This document shows, piece after piece, positions 7,736-17,838 of a stretch of DNA of 64,000 nt. The notes below the pieces were generated by a model that ran no database searches, was not told the origin of the DNA, and saw only the letters and a program-made list of their open reading frames with translations. The DNA comes from Stenotrophomonas indicatrix (lineage in GTDB: Bacteria; Pseudomonadota; Gammaproteobacteria; Xanthomonadales; Xanthomonadaceae), in the NCBI GenBank assembly GCA_041545745.1, contig CP168152.1, positions 296,001-360,000 of the forward strand. Direction: 5' to 3'. A program made the translations under genes and the position numbers. The first letter of the stretch is position 1. Every line of letters starts with the position of its first letter.

Positions 7736-9070
7736 TTACTTGCGAGTGCCGTCGAGCCAGTTGGGGCCCTTGTTGGTGAGGAAGAACACATAGACCACCA
7801 ACGATACCGCGATCGTTGCGGTGACGTAGATGGCGAACCAGTCCACGTGGCCGGTCTTCAATGCGCCCTGGTACAGCAGCGGCGCGGTGCCGCCGAACAG
7901 CGAGTTGGCCAATGCATAGCCGAAGCCCACGCCCAGCGCACGTATGTGGGTGGGGAACAGCTCTGCCTTCACCACGGCATTGATGGAGGTGTAGCCGGTG
8001 AGGATGACAAAGCCCAGTGCCAGGGTAAGGAAGGCGAGGGTGGCATCGTGCTGGTGCGGCAGCTGGGTGATCAGGTACCAGCTGTACAGCACACCGCCCA
8101 CGCCGAAGAACACCAGCAGGCTCTTGCGGCCGATGATGTCCGACAGCCAACCGCCCACCGGCTGCAACACCATCAGGAAGGCCAACACACCCAGGTTGAT
8201 CAGCGTGCCGGTCATCGGATCGTTGCCGGCGAACGCACTCTGGATCATCTTCGGGCCGTTCACCGAATAGGTGTAGAAGGCGATGGTGCCACCGGCGGTG
8301 ATCAGGAAGCACAGCAGCAGCGGACGCCACTGGTGTACGAACAGTTCGTACATCGAGCCGGACTTCTTGTCCTTGCCCTCGCGCGCGGCTTCGATGGAGG
8401 ATTCCGACAGCGACTCGTCCATGCCACGGCGCAGCCAGAACACGACCACGGCGGCGATGCCACCGATGCCGAAGGCGATGCGCCAGCCCCACTCGGAGAT
8501 TTCCGGCTTGGCCCAGAACGTCAGCATCACGAGCAGGGTCAGCTGGGCCAGCACGTGGCCGCCTACCAGGGTGACGTAGTGGAACGAGGACAGGAAGCCG
8601 CGGCGACCGGGAATGGCGGCCTCTGACATGTACGTGGCGCTGGCACCGTACTCGCCACCGGTGGCGAAGCCCTGCAGCAGACGCGCGAACAACAGGATGA
8701 TCGCCGCCCAGATGCCGATGCTGGCAGCAGTGGGGGTGATGGCGATGATGAACGAGCAGAAGGCCATCAGCGTGACCGACACGGTCAACGCCAGGCGACG
8801 GCCATGACGGTCCGCGAAGCGGCCGAAGAACCATGCGCCGATCGGGCGCATCAGGAAGGTCGCGGCGAAGATCGCCCACACGTACATCGTGGAGTTCTTG
8901 TCATCCGGTGAGAAGAACTGCGATTCGAAGTACACGGCGAACACCGAGTACACGTAGACGTCGTACCACTCCACCAGATTGCCGGCGGAGCCTTTGAGGG
9001 TGTTGGAGATGGAACGCCGCAGTGCGGCGCCGTCGGTACTTGGGACAGCGGATTGGGACGTGGTGCTCAT
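7736..9070 (-). CDS. kgtP: Alpha-ketoglutarate permease, MFS (MHS family)
   Basis: A 444-residue, 12-helix proton symporter of the metabolite:H+ symporter family. It resembles E. coli KgtP along its length: GNLVEWYDVYVYSVFAVYF near the start, FLMRPIGAWFFGRFADRHGRR (MFS loop 2-3 motif), LLQGFATGGEYGASATYMSE, and KAELFPTHIRALGVGFGYA in the second half. Expected role is uptake of 2-oxoglutarate or a related dicarboxylate across the inner membrane. The ATG at 9070 (MSTTSQSAVPS) is preferred because the upstream codons are not conserved-looking. A strong terminator follows. It is divergent from the yedA-like exporter, with 222 bases between them. Confidence 0.87.
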   Translation of the reverse strand: MSTTSQSAVPSTDGAALRRSISNTLKGSAGNLVEWYDVYVYSVFAVYFESQFFSPDDKNSTMYVWAIFAATFLMRPIGAWFFGRFADRHGRRLALTVSVTLMAFCSFIIAITPTAASIGIWAAIILLFARLLQGFATGGEYGASATYMSEAAIPGRRGFLSSFHYVTLVGGHVLAQLTLLVMLTFWAKPEISEWGWRIAFGIGGIAAVVVFWLRRGMDESLSESSIEAAREGKDKKSGSMYELFVHQWRPLLLCFLITAGGTIAFYTYSVNGPKMIQSAFAGNDPMTGTLINLGVLAFLMVLQPVGGWLSDIIGRKSLLVFFGVGGVLYSWYLITQLPHQHDATLAFLTLALGFVILTGYTSINAVVKAELFPTHIRALGVGFGYALANSLFGGTAPLLYQGALKTGHVDWFAIYVTATIAVSLVVYVFFLTNKGPNWLDGTRK

Positions 9071-9292
9071 CCGGGTGGGGATCCTCGATGCGGTGCGTCC
9101 ATGCGGGAAAGATCGGTGCCAGGGGAGCGCACTGCGCTGCCGGCCAGCCTCCTGGGTACTGCATCCCACGTCAACGCCGGGTGCCGGAAGGGCGGGCGGG
9201 ACATGGATGGATGACAGCGTGCCACCACATGGGCTGCCGGACCATAACCAAAACGTCCTAAAATCCGTCTTCCCCCGGCTCCCTGGTGTGTC

Positions 9293-10198
9293 ATGTCGGC
9301 TCCCCCCGTTCCGTCTGCGGCTGCCCCCCGGGGTGGCCTTGTCGCGTTGGCGCTGCTGCTGGTCTACGTGGTCTGGGGCTCGACCTACCTGGGTATCGCC
9401 AAGGCCCTGCATGGCGGCGCGCTGCCACTGACGATGGTCTCCGGCAGCCGGTTCATCATTGCCGGCGGCCTGATGTACCTGGCGCTGCGCCTGTTCTGGA
9501 AGATGCCCAGGCCCACCCTGCGGCAGTGGCGCAACCTGGCCATCATGGGCGTGACCATGCTGGTGCTGGGCAACGGCATGGTGGTGCTGGCCGAGCGCGA
9601 GGTGTCATCCGGCCTGGCCGCCACGGCGGTGGCCTCGGTGCCGCTGTGGATGGCATTGTTCTCCGCACTGCGCGGCCAGCACGCCAGCAAGGGTGAATGG
9701 CTGGGCATCGCCGTCGGCTTCGTCGGCGTGGTCTGGCTCAACGCGGGCAGCAGCCTGGCTGCCTCGCCCAGCGGGCTGGTGCTGCTGTTGATCGCGCCGG
9801 TCGGCTGGGCGTTCGGTTCGGTGTGGGCACGCGGGCAGGACCTGCCGGGCCCGTTCATGACGGCCGCCGGGCAGATGATCTGCGGTGGTGTGCTGCTGGT
9901 GCTGATCGGCCTGATCGTCGGCGAGCGCCCCACCACCCTGCCTGATACCGGTGGCCTGCTGGCGATGGCCTATCTGTGCGTGTTTGGTTCGATCGTGGCG
10001 TTCACCGCCTACGTCTGGCTGCTGCAGAACGTGCGCCCGGCGCTGGCCGGCAGCTATGCGTACGTCAATCCGGTGATTGCGGTGCTGCTGGGGGCGGCGT
10101 TGAACGGCGAACGTTTCGGCTGGCGCGACTTCCTGGCCATGGCAGTGATACTTCTGGGTGTGGTGGTACTGACGATGGCAAGGACACGCAAGCGATGA
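9293..10198 (+). CDS. yedA: DMT-superfamily (EamA) transporter, YedA-like
   Basis: A 301-residue inner-membrane protein with ten predicted helices arranged as two EamA repeats (about 17-140 and 155-295). Motifs shared with E. coli YedA include VVWGSTYLGI, LGNGMVVLAE, GWAFGSVWAR and ALAGSYAYVNPVIAVLLG. DMT transporters of this branch export amino acids or other metabolites; the substrate of YedA is not established. The stop overlaps the start of rarD by four bases (ATGA), so the two exporters are translationally coupled. Confidence 0.85.
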   Translation: MSAPPVPSAAAPRGGLVALALLLVYVVWGSTYLGIAKALHGGALPLTMVSGSRFIIAGGLMYLALRLFWKMPRPTLRQWRNLAIMGVTMLVLGNGMVVLAEREVSSGLAATAVASVPLWMALFSALRGQHASKGEWLGIAVGFVGVVWLNAGSSLAASPSGLVLLLIAPVGWAFGSVWARGQDLPGPFMTAAGQMICGGVLLVLIGLIVGERPTTLPDTGGLLAMAYLCVFGSIVAFTAYVWLLQNVRPALAGSYAYVNPVIAVLLGAALNGERFGWRDFLAMAVILLGVVVLTMARTRKR

Positions 10199-11121
10199 GC
10201 ATGGACGAGAAAGAACAACGCCGGGGCCTGCTGGTCACCGCGTCCACCTTCGTGCTGTGGGGGCTGGTGCCGGTCTACTGGCATCTGCTGAACGAAGTGC
10301 CGTCGTTCCAGATCATCGCCCACCGCATCATCTGGAGCACGGTGCTGGTGGTGGCCTGGCTGCTGATCGCCTCACGGCTGGGCTGGTGGAAGAAGATCGC
10401 CGCGCAGCCGCGCGCGCTGCCGATCCTGGCGGTGTCGAGCCTGACCATCGCCTTCAACTGGGGCCTGTACATCTGGGCGGTCAACGCAGGGCATGTGATC
10501 GAGACCAGCCTGGGCTACTTCATCAACCCGCTGGTGAACGTGCTGCTGGGCGTGCTGGTGCTGAAAGAGCGCCTGCGCCGCGTGCAATGGGTGGCCGTGG
10601 CCATCGCTGCGGTGGGCGTGGCCTGGTTGACCATCGATGCGGGTACGCCGCCGTGGATCGCGCTGGGCCTGGCCTGCTCGTTCGGGCTGTACGGCCTGCT
10701 GCGCAAGCTGGTGTCGGTCGACCCAGTGGCGGGGCTGGGCGTGGAAAGCCTGTACCTGTTCCTGCCGGCGCTGGGCTTTGCGCTGTGGGCCGAGAACGGC
10801 CATGGCGGCGGCTTCATCGGTGGCTGGGGCTGGGGCAACGATCTGTTGTTGATCTTCGGTGGCGTGGTCACGGCGGTGCCGCTGATCGGTTTCGCCTACG
10901 GGGTGAAGCGCATTCCGCTGTCGCTGGTCGGCATCCTGCAGTACATCGCGCCGAGCCTGCAGCTGCTGCTGGGCGTGTTCTTCTTCCACGAGGCCTTCGA
11001 CACCGGCAAGGCGATCGGCTTTGCGGCGATCTGGGCCGGGTTGATCCTGTTCGTCGCAGACAACGTGCGTGCGATGCGCGCGGCGCGGGCTCGGATCCCT
11101 GCGCAACGCGGAGGGCTCTGA
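10195..11121 (+). CDS. rarD: RarD-type EamA transporter
   Basis: A 308-residue inner-membrane DMT protein matching RarD: GLLVTASTFVLWGLVPVYW at the N-terminus, LPILAVSSLTIAFNWGLYIWAV, ETSLGYFINPLVNVLLGVL and QYIAPSLQLLLGVFFFHE. About ten helices are visible. RarD proteins are predicted chloramphenicol-sensitive permeases, though the physiological substrate is not firmly known. The ATG at 10195 overlaps the yedA stop; another in-frame ATG lies at 10201. The last dozen codons and the stop come from the left arm of an inverted-repeat element (11087-11125), so the natural C-terminus has probably been replaced. Confidence 0.85.
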   Translation: MSMDEKEQRRGLLVTASTFVLWGLVPVYWHLLNEVPSFQIIAHRIIWSTVLVVAWLLIASRLGWWKKIAAQPRALPILAVSSLTIAFNWGLYIWAVNAGHVIETSLGYFINPLVNVLLGVLVLKERLRRVQWVAVAIAAVGVAWLTIDAGTPPWIALGLACSFGLYGLLRKLVSVDPVAGLGVESLYLFLPALGFALWAENGHGGGFIGGWGWGNDLLLIFGGVVTAVPLIGFAYGVKRIPLSLVGILQYIAPSLQLLLGVFFFHEAFDTGKAIGFAAIWAGLILFVADNVRAMRAARARIPAQRGGL

Positions 11122-11182
11122 CCCCGAACCCTGGAAAAGCGATGGGGTCAGAGCCCTTCGCGGAGCGAAGGGATCCGACCCC
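11087..11182. repeat. 39-nt inverted-repeat element at the end of rarD
   Basis: Two arms, 11087-11125 and 11144-11182, are imperfect inverted copies; outside and inside edges read TCGGATCCCT and GGGCTCTGACCCC, with GGGGTCAGAGCCC opening the right arm. An 18-base loop separates them. This is distinct from SMAG. The left arm encodes the end of RarD and its TGA. Confidence 0.8.
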
Positions 11183-11184
11183 GC

Positions 11185-11218
11185 AAAAAAAGAACGGCGC
11201 CCCGAGGAGCGCCGTTCT
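11185..11218 (-). terminator. Terminator of the TonB-dependent receptor gene
   Basis: AGAACGGCGC and GCGCCGTTCT form a 10-bp stem. On the minus strand it is followed by seven T residues. Confidence 0.85.
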
Positions 11219-11272
11219 GCTTCCATCCACGGCCAGGAGAGAGTTGGCCGGGGCGGGAACGCGGTTGCAGGC

Positions 11273-14131
11273 TCAGAAGCGCTGCTGGTACTTCATGTAC
11301 ATGAAACGACCGATGTCGAAGCCACCGTAGTAGGTGAAGCTGCTGTTCGGCTGGCTGTACATGATCGGACCCTGGTGGTCGAACACGTTGTTCAGGCCCA
11401 GCGACACGGTGCCATCCCACGGCAGGCTGTAACGCACCTGCAGGTCGTGGAAGGTGTTGGAACCCACCTTGCGGCTCGGCTGTGCATCGGTATACGGCGA
11501 GGAGAAGTCGGCCATGTTGCAGTCCGGGCCACCGCCCAGATCGTACGAGCAGGCTTCCTTCATGCCCGAGTAGTAACGGGCGGTCCAACCGATGCCCAGG
11601 TTGCCGTACTGCCAATCCAGGTTGACGGTCGAACGCACGCGGAAGTCGCCGGCCCAGCCCACGCGCTGTTCCACCGGGGTGGTGGCGGCGCTGTCGTTGC
11701 GCCGCTCCAGGTAGTCGGTGTAGGTGGTGTTCCAGTTGATGGCGAACTTGCCGTACGCGGTTTCCGGCAGGCGGTAACGCACACCGATGTCATAGCCGGC
11801 GGTTTCGCGGTAGCCGGCGTTGACCAGCGAGCGATCCAGCGCCGAAACCTGGCCACGGGTGGCCGCAGCGGTGGAACGGGTGAAGCGACCGCAGGCCGAA
11901 TCCACGCCCTGCACGTAGCACTGGTTGAGGATGTCGGTGGCCGACTCGCCCACGATGGCGTTGTCGATGCGGATCTTCCACCAGTCCAGGCTGACGTCCA
12001 GGCCCTGCACGAATTCCGGGCTGTAGACCAGGCCGACGGTCCAGGTCTTGGCGGTTTCCGGCTTCAGTTCCGGGTTGGAGCCGGAGTTGAAATCGGAGGT
12101 GGCCTGCTGGCCCGGGCGGTTGGCAAGGTTGCCGTCCGAACCGGTCTGCTGACGGAAGTTGGCGGGCACGTTCAGCGCCTGGCAACGTGCCGCCACGGTC
12201 GGGCTGCTGGCGGCGATGCCGAACTTCGTATCACACGGATCGGTGAACGAATCGCGGCTGGACACTGCGCCGCCGTAGAGATCGTCCACGGTCGGTGCAC
12301 GGAAGCCGGTGCCGTAGGTGGCGCGCACCAGCAGGCTGTCGATCGGCTTCCACTTCAGGCCGAACTTGCTGTTGGTGGTCGAGCCGAAGGTGTTGTAGTC
12401 GGTGTAGCGACCGGCCAGGTCCAGTGACAGCTCGCGGGCGAAGGCCATGTCGGCCAGCAGCGGCACCTGCATTTCCAGGTAGACCTCGTTGAGCGAGTAG
12501 TCGCCACGGGTCGGCTGGCCGGTGGTACCGGCGATCTGGCCCTTCTGCACCATCAGGTCGGGGGTGTAGCTGGCTTCTTCGCTGCGGTGCTCGAAGCCCA
12601 TCGCGCCCATGATGTCACCGGCCGGCAGGGTGAACAGCGAGCCGGAGATGTTGGCGCTGGCGACCTTGGTGGTGCTGCGCATCTTGTCGACGAAGCGGGT
12701 GAACAGGTAGTCCTGCACGTCCTGGTTGCCCAGCGAGCCCGGGCCGGTGTAGCCCATCGGCGCAGCCGGATTCCACGGCACGCAGCCGGCCATCACCGCA
12801 CCCGGCGTACCGCAGCGGGCCACGTCGCCGTCCATGAAGGACGGACCGACGGCCAGGTTGACGTTCGGCTGGTACATGCTGCCGGTGCCAACGCGCTCGC
12901 CTTCATTGCGGTTGTACATGTAGCTGACGTTCCAGTCCCAGTAGCGCGAACCGGTTTCGAAGCTGCCTTCCAGGCCGAGGCTGGCACGCTTGGTTTCCAG
13001 CGTGTTCTCGGTACCGCGCGGCAGCTCTTCGGTGCGGTGCGAGAACAGCACGTCCTGGCCCCACTTGTTGAAGGTGCTGTCCTTGGACAACGCAGCGCGG
13101 GTGCCGTTGCGGGACTGCGCAGCCGAGACCGAATACGGGTAGCCGGCCAGGTGCTTGGTCGACTCGCGCTTGCTGTACAGCGCGTCGGCGACGATGCGCA
13201 GGTTGTCGGTGATCGAGAAGCCGCCGTTGGCGAACACCGAGGTGCGCTCCAGGCCGCTCAGCAGGCTCATGTTGGTCTTGGCGTTGGCGCCGTCGGCCGG
13301 GTTCGGCGTGTGGAAGTTGCCAGCGCTGCTCGGGTCGCCGCCCGGGCCGACGGTCAGCGGCTTGCCACCGACGGTGACGGTACCCCACTGGGTGGTCGGG
13401 CTCAGCGCGTCGACGTCGTCGGCATGGCGCGGGCCGCCCGGGTAGCGGCTGAACTCGCGCGCATCGCCAAGGATTTCGTCTTCCTTGGTGCGCTCGGCGC
13501 CGACGCTGAACCAGCCGCGGTCGAAGGTCTTGCCGAAGGTAGCGCTGTAGGAGCGCTTCTGGCCGTCGCCTTCACCGTACTGGCCGACATAGACGCTGGC
13601 TTCGCCACCGTCGAAGTTCTTGCGGGTGATGATGTTGACCACGCCGGCGATGGCGTCCGAGCCGTACAGCGCCGAGGCGCCATCGGTCAGCACTTCCACG
13701 CGCTCGACGATGGCGGACGGAATCGAGGCCAGGTCGGAGTAACCGCCGGCGCTGACGCCCATGCGGCGGCCGTCGATCAGCACCAGGCTGCGTTCCGGGC
13801 CGAGGTTGCGCAGGCTGACATACATGCCGCCGAAATCGCGCGAGGAGCTCAGTGAGGACGAACGGCTCAGGCTCGGTGAGCCGGCTGCAGTAACGTCCTG
13901 CAGGATGTCGGCAACGTTGACGTAGCCCTTCTTCTCGATATCGGCGCGGTTGAGTGACACCACCGGCTGCGCGGTCTCGACACTGGCCTGGCGGATGCGC
14001 GAGCCGGTGATCTCGATGCGGTCGAGGTTGGTGGGGGTATCGCCGGCTTCCTGTGCGAAAGCGGGCGTGGTGCAGCTGGCGGCCAGCGCGATGACGATCG
14101 CGTTGCGCAGCGGGGTGGTCTTCAGGGACAT
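11273..14131 (-). CDS. TonB-dependent outer-membrane receptor
   Basis: A 952-residue outer-membrane transporter driven by TonB/ExbBD. Residues 1-27 are a signal peptide (ending TPAFAQ). The plug domain follows (about 40-155), with ITGSRIRQ at its start and YGSDAIAGVVNIITRKNF at its end; the rest is a 22-strand beta-barrel finishing with a terminal Phe (MKYQQRF), as expected for BAM substrates. The RIEITGSRI opening is typical of the large Xanthomonadaceae receptors that import carbohydrate, peptide or siderophore-type ligands, but no ligand can be assigned. Start MSLKTT at 14131 is preferred over ATG 14161. The next genes upstream end at their own terminator, so it is monocistronic. Confidence 0.88.
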   Translation of the reverse strand: MSLKTTPLRNAIVIALAASCTTPAFAQEAGDTPTNLDRIEITGSRIRQASVETAQPVVSLNRADIEKKGYVNVADILQDVTAAGSPSLSRSSSLSSSRDFGGMYVSLRNLGPERSLVLIDGRRMGVSAGGYSDLASIPSAIVERVEVLTDGASALYGSDAIAGVVNIITRKNFDGGEASVYVGQYGEGDGQKRSYSATFGKTFDRGWFSVGAERTKEDEILGDAREFSRYPGGPRHADDVDALSPTTQWGTVTVGGKPLTVGPGGDPSSAGNFHTPNPADGANAKTNMSLLSGLERTSVFANGGFSITDNLRIVADALYSKRESTKHLAGYPYSVSAAQSRNGTRAALSKDSTFNKWGQDVLFSHRTEELPRGTENTLETKRASLGLEGSFETGSRYWDWNVSYMYNRNEGERVGTGSMYQPNVNLAVGPSFMDGDVARCGTPGAVMAGCVPWNPAAPMGYTGPGSLGNQDVQDYLFTRFVDKMRSTTKVASANISGSLFTLPAGDIMGAMGFEHRSEEASYTPDLMVQKGQIAGTTGQPTRGDYSLNEVYLEMQVPLLADMAFARELSLDLAGRYTDYNTFGSTTNSKFGLKWKPIDSLLVRATYGTGFRAPTVDDLYGGAVSSRDSFTDPCDTKFGIAASSPTVAARCQALNVPANFRQQTGSDGNLANRPGQQATSDFNSGSNPELKPETAKTWTVGLVYSPEFVQGLDVSLDWWKIRIDNAIVGESATDILNQCYVQGVDSACGRFTRSTAAATRGQVSALDRSLVNAGYRETAGYDIGVRYRLPETAYGKFAINWNTTYTDYLERRNDSAATTPVEQRVGWAGDFRVRSTVNLDWQYGNLGIGWTARYYSGMKEACSYDLGGGPDCNMADFSSPYTDAQPSRKVGSNTFHDLQVRYSLPWDGTVSLGLNNVFDHQGPIMYSQPNSSFTYYGGFDIGRFMYMKYQQRF

Positions 14132-14400
14132 CCGTGAAATCTCGTGTTTCAGAAAAAACATGCGTCCGTTCTATGGACGCGTGGGGTGCTGCAAACCAAC
14201 GTGGGGGCCGGATTCTAGAGTGTTTTCATTGGTAACTGTTTGTCCGCGCGCGCTGTAACGCCGCGAAAATGAATCGCAACCAACAATCCACAGGTGCACT
14301 GTGCGCAACGTCACGCGCGTTGCGCATGCGATGGGCAGAGGCATCGATAGCGGCGGTGTTTGCGCAATCTGTAATCGTTGTTGTGTGCGTACACGCATCC

Positions 14401-14470
14401 ATCCACGCATGGCGTGGATCTGCTGGATCCCGCACGCGCCAGATCGGTAGATCCACGCCATGCGTGGATG
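14401..14470. repeat. SMAG repeat pair (ATCCACGC subfamily)
   Basis: Two hairpins built on ATCCACGC/GCGTGGAT face each other at 14401-14419 and 14451-14469, the second preceded by GTAG at 14447. The left copy ends CTGC instead of CTAC. Confidence 0.8.
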
Positions 14471-14480
14471 GCGCGCAAAC

Positions 14481-14511
14481 AAAAAAAGGGACGGAGCCTT
14501 CGCTCCGTCCC
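14481..14511 (-). terminator. Terminator of the MacAB-like operon
   Basis: GGGACGGAGC and GCTCCGTCCC pair around a four-base loop. Read on the minus strand, seven T residues follow. It lies just past the stop at 14545. Confidence 0.9.
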
Positions 14512-14544
14512 CTGCAGGATGCGCGTTGTATCGCTGCGTGATGC

Positions 14545-15861
14545 TCAGGTCTCGCGCAGCGCCGTGGTGATCGGCAGCCGTGCCGCACGCAGCGCCGGGA
14601 ACAATCCACCGACCAGGCCGATGCCCAGCGCCCACTTCAGCCCGCTCCACAGCAGTTCCGGCGATACATGGAACTTGAACACCACCGCGCTGAAATTGCT
14701 GCCGATGGTGGACACGCTGTAGCCGTTGAACAGCAGCCATGCCACCGCACAGCCGAGCAGGCCACCGAGCAGGGCCAGCAGCATGGTTTCCAGCAACACC
14801 GCAGTCACCACCGGCAGGCCACGGAAGCCGATCGCACGCATGGTGGCGATCTCGCGTGCACGCGTGGCCACGGCGGCATACATGGTGTTGAGCGCGCCGA
14901 ACACCGCACCCACCGCCATGATGGTGCCGATCACCTTGCCGAGGATGTCGATCAGCTTGGTCAGACCGCCACCCTGCTTGCTGTAGTAGACGCGGGTGGT
15001 TTCCACGTCCAGCTTCAGGCGCGGATCGGCGGCGACGGCGGCCTTGAACTGCTCGAAGCCGGCCTTGCCGTCGGTGCGCACGCTGATCGACTGCCAGGCA
15101 CTGCGCTGGTAGGTGGTGGCCAGCGTGTCGGCGTCGGTCCACAGTTCCGAATCATGCGCATCGCCGGTGGCGAACACGCCCACGACGGTCCACGTCTGGT
15201 TGCCCAGGGTGAGCGTCTTGCCAACGTCCATGTCGCGGAACTGGCTCTTGGCGCCCTGGCCGACCACGATCTCACGCAGTCCGGCGGCGAACCGGCGGCC
15301 TTCGACGATCTTGACCTTGTCATGCACGGCCCACGCCTGCGGGCCGACACCGCGGAACTGCGCGTTGACGTCGGTGCCATCGGCCTTGGACACCAGGTTG
15401 ACCACCTGCGAGAGCTCCGGCGACAGCAGCGGCCGCCCCTGCGCATCGCGGCTGATGCCGGGCAGGGTGGACAGCGTGGGCACCTGTTCGCGGGTGATGA
15501 CCGAGTTGGTTTCGGCCTGCGAGCCGCCGCGCAGCACGATCGCGGTGGTGTCATTGCCGGTGTTGTTCAACGTGGCCTGGAAGCCTTCACCCATCGCCAG
15601 CATGGCCACCAGCACGCCGACCACGCCGGCGATGCCGACCACGATCACCGAGGACGCACCCCAGCGCTGCGGCAGGCTGGCAACACCGATGCGGGTGGCG
15701 GCCAGCGCCAGCCGGCCACTGCGAGTGAGCGCCAGCCACAGCCCCAGCAGTACCGCGATGGCAGCGACGCCGATCCACGGCAGGCCGATCCAAACCACCA
15801 GGCCAACGACCAGCAACAGCACGGTCACCGCGTTTCCCAGCCACTTCTTGAGCTTGTTCAT
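14545..15861 (-). CDS. ABC transporter permease (FtsX/MacB type), subunit 2
   Basis: A 438-residue inner-membrane permease. Two helices near the N-terminus (about 8-45) precede the MacB/FtsX architecture: one helix at about 72-92, a large periplasmic domain (about 95-310), then three helices in the C-terminal FtsX domain. That domain has GKVIGTIMAVGAVFGALNTM, then VATRAREIATMRAIGFRG and LFPALRAARLPI. It pairs with the related permease at 15875-17032 and the ATPase at 17047-17736. It has no ATPase domain of its own, unlike MacB. The gene is last in the operon, 13 bases after its neighbour, and is followed by a strong terminator. Confidence 0.87.
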   Translation of the reverse strand: MNKLKKWLGNAVTVLLLVVGLVVWIGLPWIGVAAIAVLLGLWLALTRSGRLALAATRIGVASLPQRWGASSVIVVGIAGVVGVLVAMLAMGEGFQATLNNTGNDTTAIVLRGGSQAETNSVITREQVPTLSTLPGISRDAQGRPLLSPELSQVVNLVSKADGTDVNAQFRGVGPQAWAVHDKVKIVEGRRFAAGLREIVVGQGAKSQFRDMDVGKTLTLGNQTWTVVGVFATGDAHDSELWTDADTLATTYQRSAWQSISVRTDGKAGFEQFKAAVAADPRLKLDVETTRVYYSKQGGGLTKLIDILGKVIGTIMAVGAVFGALNTMYAAVATRAREIATMRAIGFRGLPVVTAVLLETMLLALLGGLLGCAVAWLLFNGYSVSTIGSNFSAVVFKFHVSPELLWSGLKWALGIGLVGGLFPALRAARLPITTALRET

Positions 15862-15874
15862 GTCGGTGTCCTCT

Positions 15875-17032
15875 TCAGCGGCCGGCGAGCGCGTCGACGA
15901 TCTTCAGGCGCTTGGCGCGCAGTGCGGGCAGCAGCCCGACCACGATGCCGATCACCACGATCAGGACGATGCCCACCAGCCAGGTCGGCGTCGGTACGTG
16001 CGGCGGCAGCATGCCCATGCTCTTGGGGCTGATGGCCGGCAGGATCAGCGCCGCCAGGCCCATGCCGATCAGTCCGCCGAGGCCGATCAGCAGCACCGAT
16101 TCGACCATCACCAGGGTCAGCACCGTGCTGTCCTTGAAGCCCAGCGTCTTCAGCGTCGCCAGTTCCGGAACGCGCTCGCGCACCGCCTGGGCCATGGTGT
16201 TGCCGGTCAACAGCAGCAGGGTGAAGAACACCGCACCCATGATCGAGGTGACGATCATGCCGATGTCGGCGAACTGCTTGACGAACGCCTGCTGGAACGC
16301 CGATTCGGTCTGGGTCTTGGTTTCGTGGTCGGAGTTGGCCGAGATCGCATCGATGGCCTGTGCCACCCGCGACGACTGCTCCGGGTTGTCCAGCGTCACC
16401 GTGTACCAGCTCACCTGGTTCTTGATGTAGTCGTTGGATTCATCGAAGTACTTCCAGTTCATCATCAACTGGCGTTCTTCGTTGGCTGCCAACGCGCGAT
16501 CCTTCGAGCGGTAGATACCCTTCAGTTCCAGCGGCCAGTCGTTGCTGCCGCCACGCGGGAAGATGGTGGCCTGCAGCGGGATGGTGTCGCCGACCTTCCA
16601 GCCGAACTGCTTGGCCAGCGTCTCGCCGACGATCGCACCGGTGCGGGTCTGCTGCCAGTCCTGCAGCTGCGCCGGGTCGATCTGCAGCTCGCGGTAGACA
16701 TCGAAGTAGTTCGGCGCCACCGAGAAGTTGGGGAAGAAGTTCTTCGGGTCCTGGTAGATGCCGCCGAACCACATGCCGTAGGTGACATCGCGCACGCCGC
16801 TGACCTGGCGGATCTGCGTTTCCAGGCGGATCGGCAGCGACTGGGTGATCGACAGGCGCGAGGCCACCACCAACCGGTTGGCGCCTTCCACGCTGCCACC
16901 GGACGAGAACGCCACGCGTACCGAGTCGAGCATGCCGAACAGCAAGAACGCGGCCACCACCGACAGCAGGGTCAACAGGGTGCGGGTGCGGCTGCGGAAC
17001 AGCTGCGCCCAGACCAACGAGAAGTATTTCAT
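15875..17032 (-). CDS. ABC transporter permease (FtsX/MacB type), subunit 1
   Basis: A 385-residue permease. It begins MKYFSLVWAQLFRSRTRTLL, placing the first helix at about 18-37. A periplasmic domain (about 40-265) is followed by three helices, with the FtsX-type loop VRERVPELATLKTLGFKD between the first and second of them. With the neighbouring permease it should form a heterodimeric channel or mechanotransmitter of a type VII (MacB-like) ABC system. It starts 14 bases after the ATPase gene, so co-transcription is very likely. The transported molecule is unknown. Confidence 0.87.
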   Translation of the reverse strand: MKYFSLVWAQLFRSRTRTLLTLLSVVAAFLLFGMLDSVRVAFSSGGSVEGANRLVVASRLSITQSLPIRLETQIRQVSGVRDVTYGMWFGGIYQDPKNFFPNFSVAPNYFDVYRELQIDPAQLQDWQQTRTGAIVGETLAKQFGWKVGDTIPLQATIFPRGGSNDWPLELKGIYRSKDRALAANEERQLMMNWKYFDESNDYIKNQVSWYTVTLDNPEQSSRVAQAIDAISANSDHETKTQTESAFQQAFVKQFADIGMIVTSIMGAVFFTLLLLTGNTMAQAVRERVPELATLKTLGFKDSTVLTLVMVESVLLIGLGGLIGMGLAALILPAISPKSMGMLPPHVPTPTWLVGIVLIVVIGIVVGLLPALRAKRLKIVDALAGR

Positions 17033-17046
17033 CGCTGTGGCCTCCT

Positions 17047-17736
<690 letters not shown>

Positions 17737-17838
17737 GGGTGGTTCTCCACGGGAGGCGGGAAACAGGGAAGCGCACCGGCGGAGGCCGCGGGCGTGCGTC
17801 GAGCGGTGCTGCCGGCGGCGCCCGTGGGCGCCAGGCCG

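Larger units (their letters stand above)
14132..14544. other. Intergenic region: TonB-receptor promoter side, SMAG pair, terminator
   Basis: No gene is supported here. From left to right it holds the leader of the TonB-dependent receptor, an A/T-richer stretch around 14225-14300, the SMAG pair at 14401-14470 and the terminator at 14481-14511. Confidence 0.6.
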
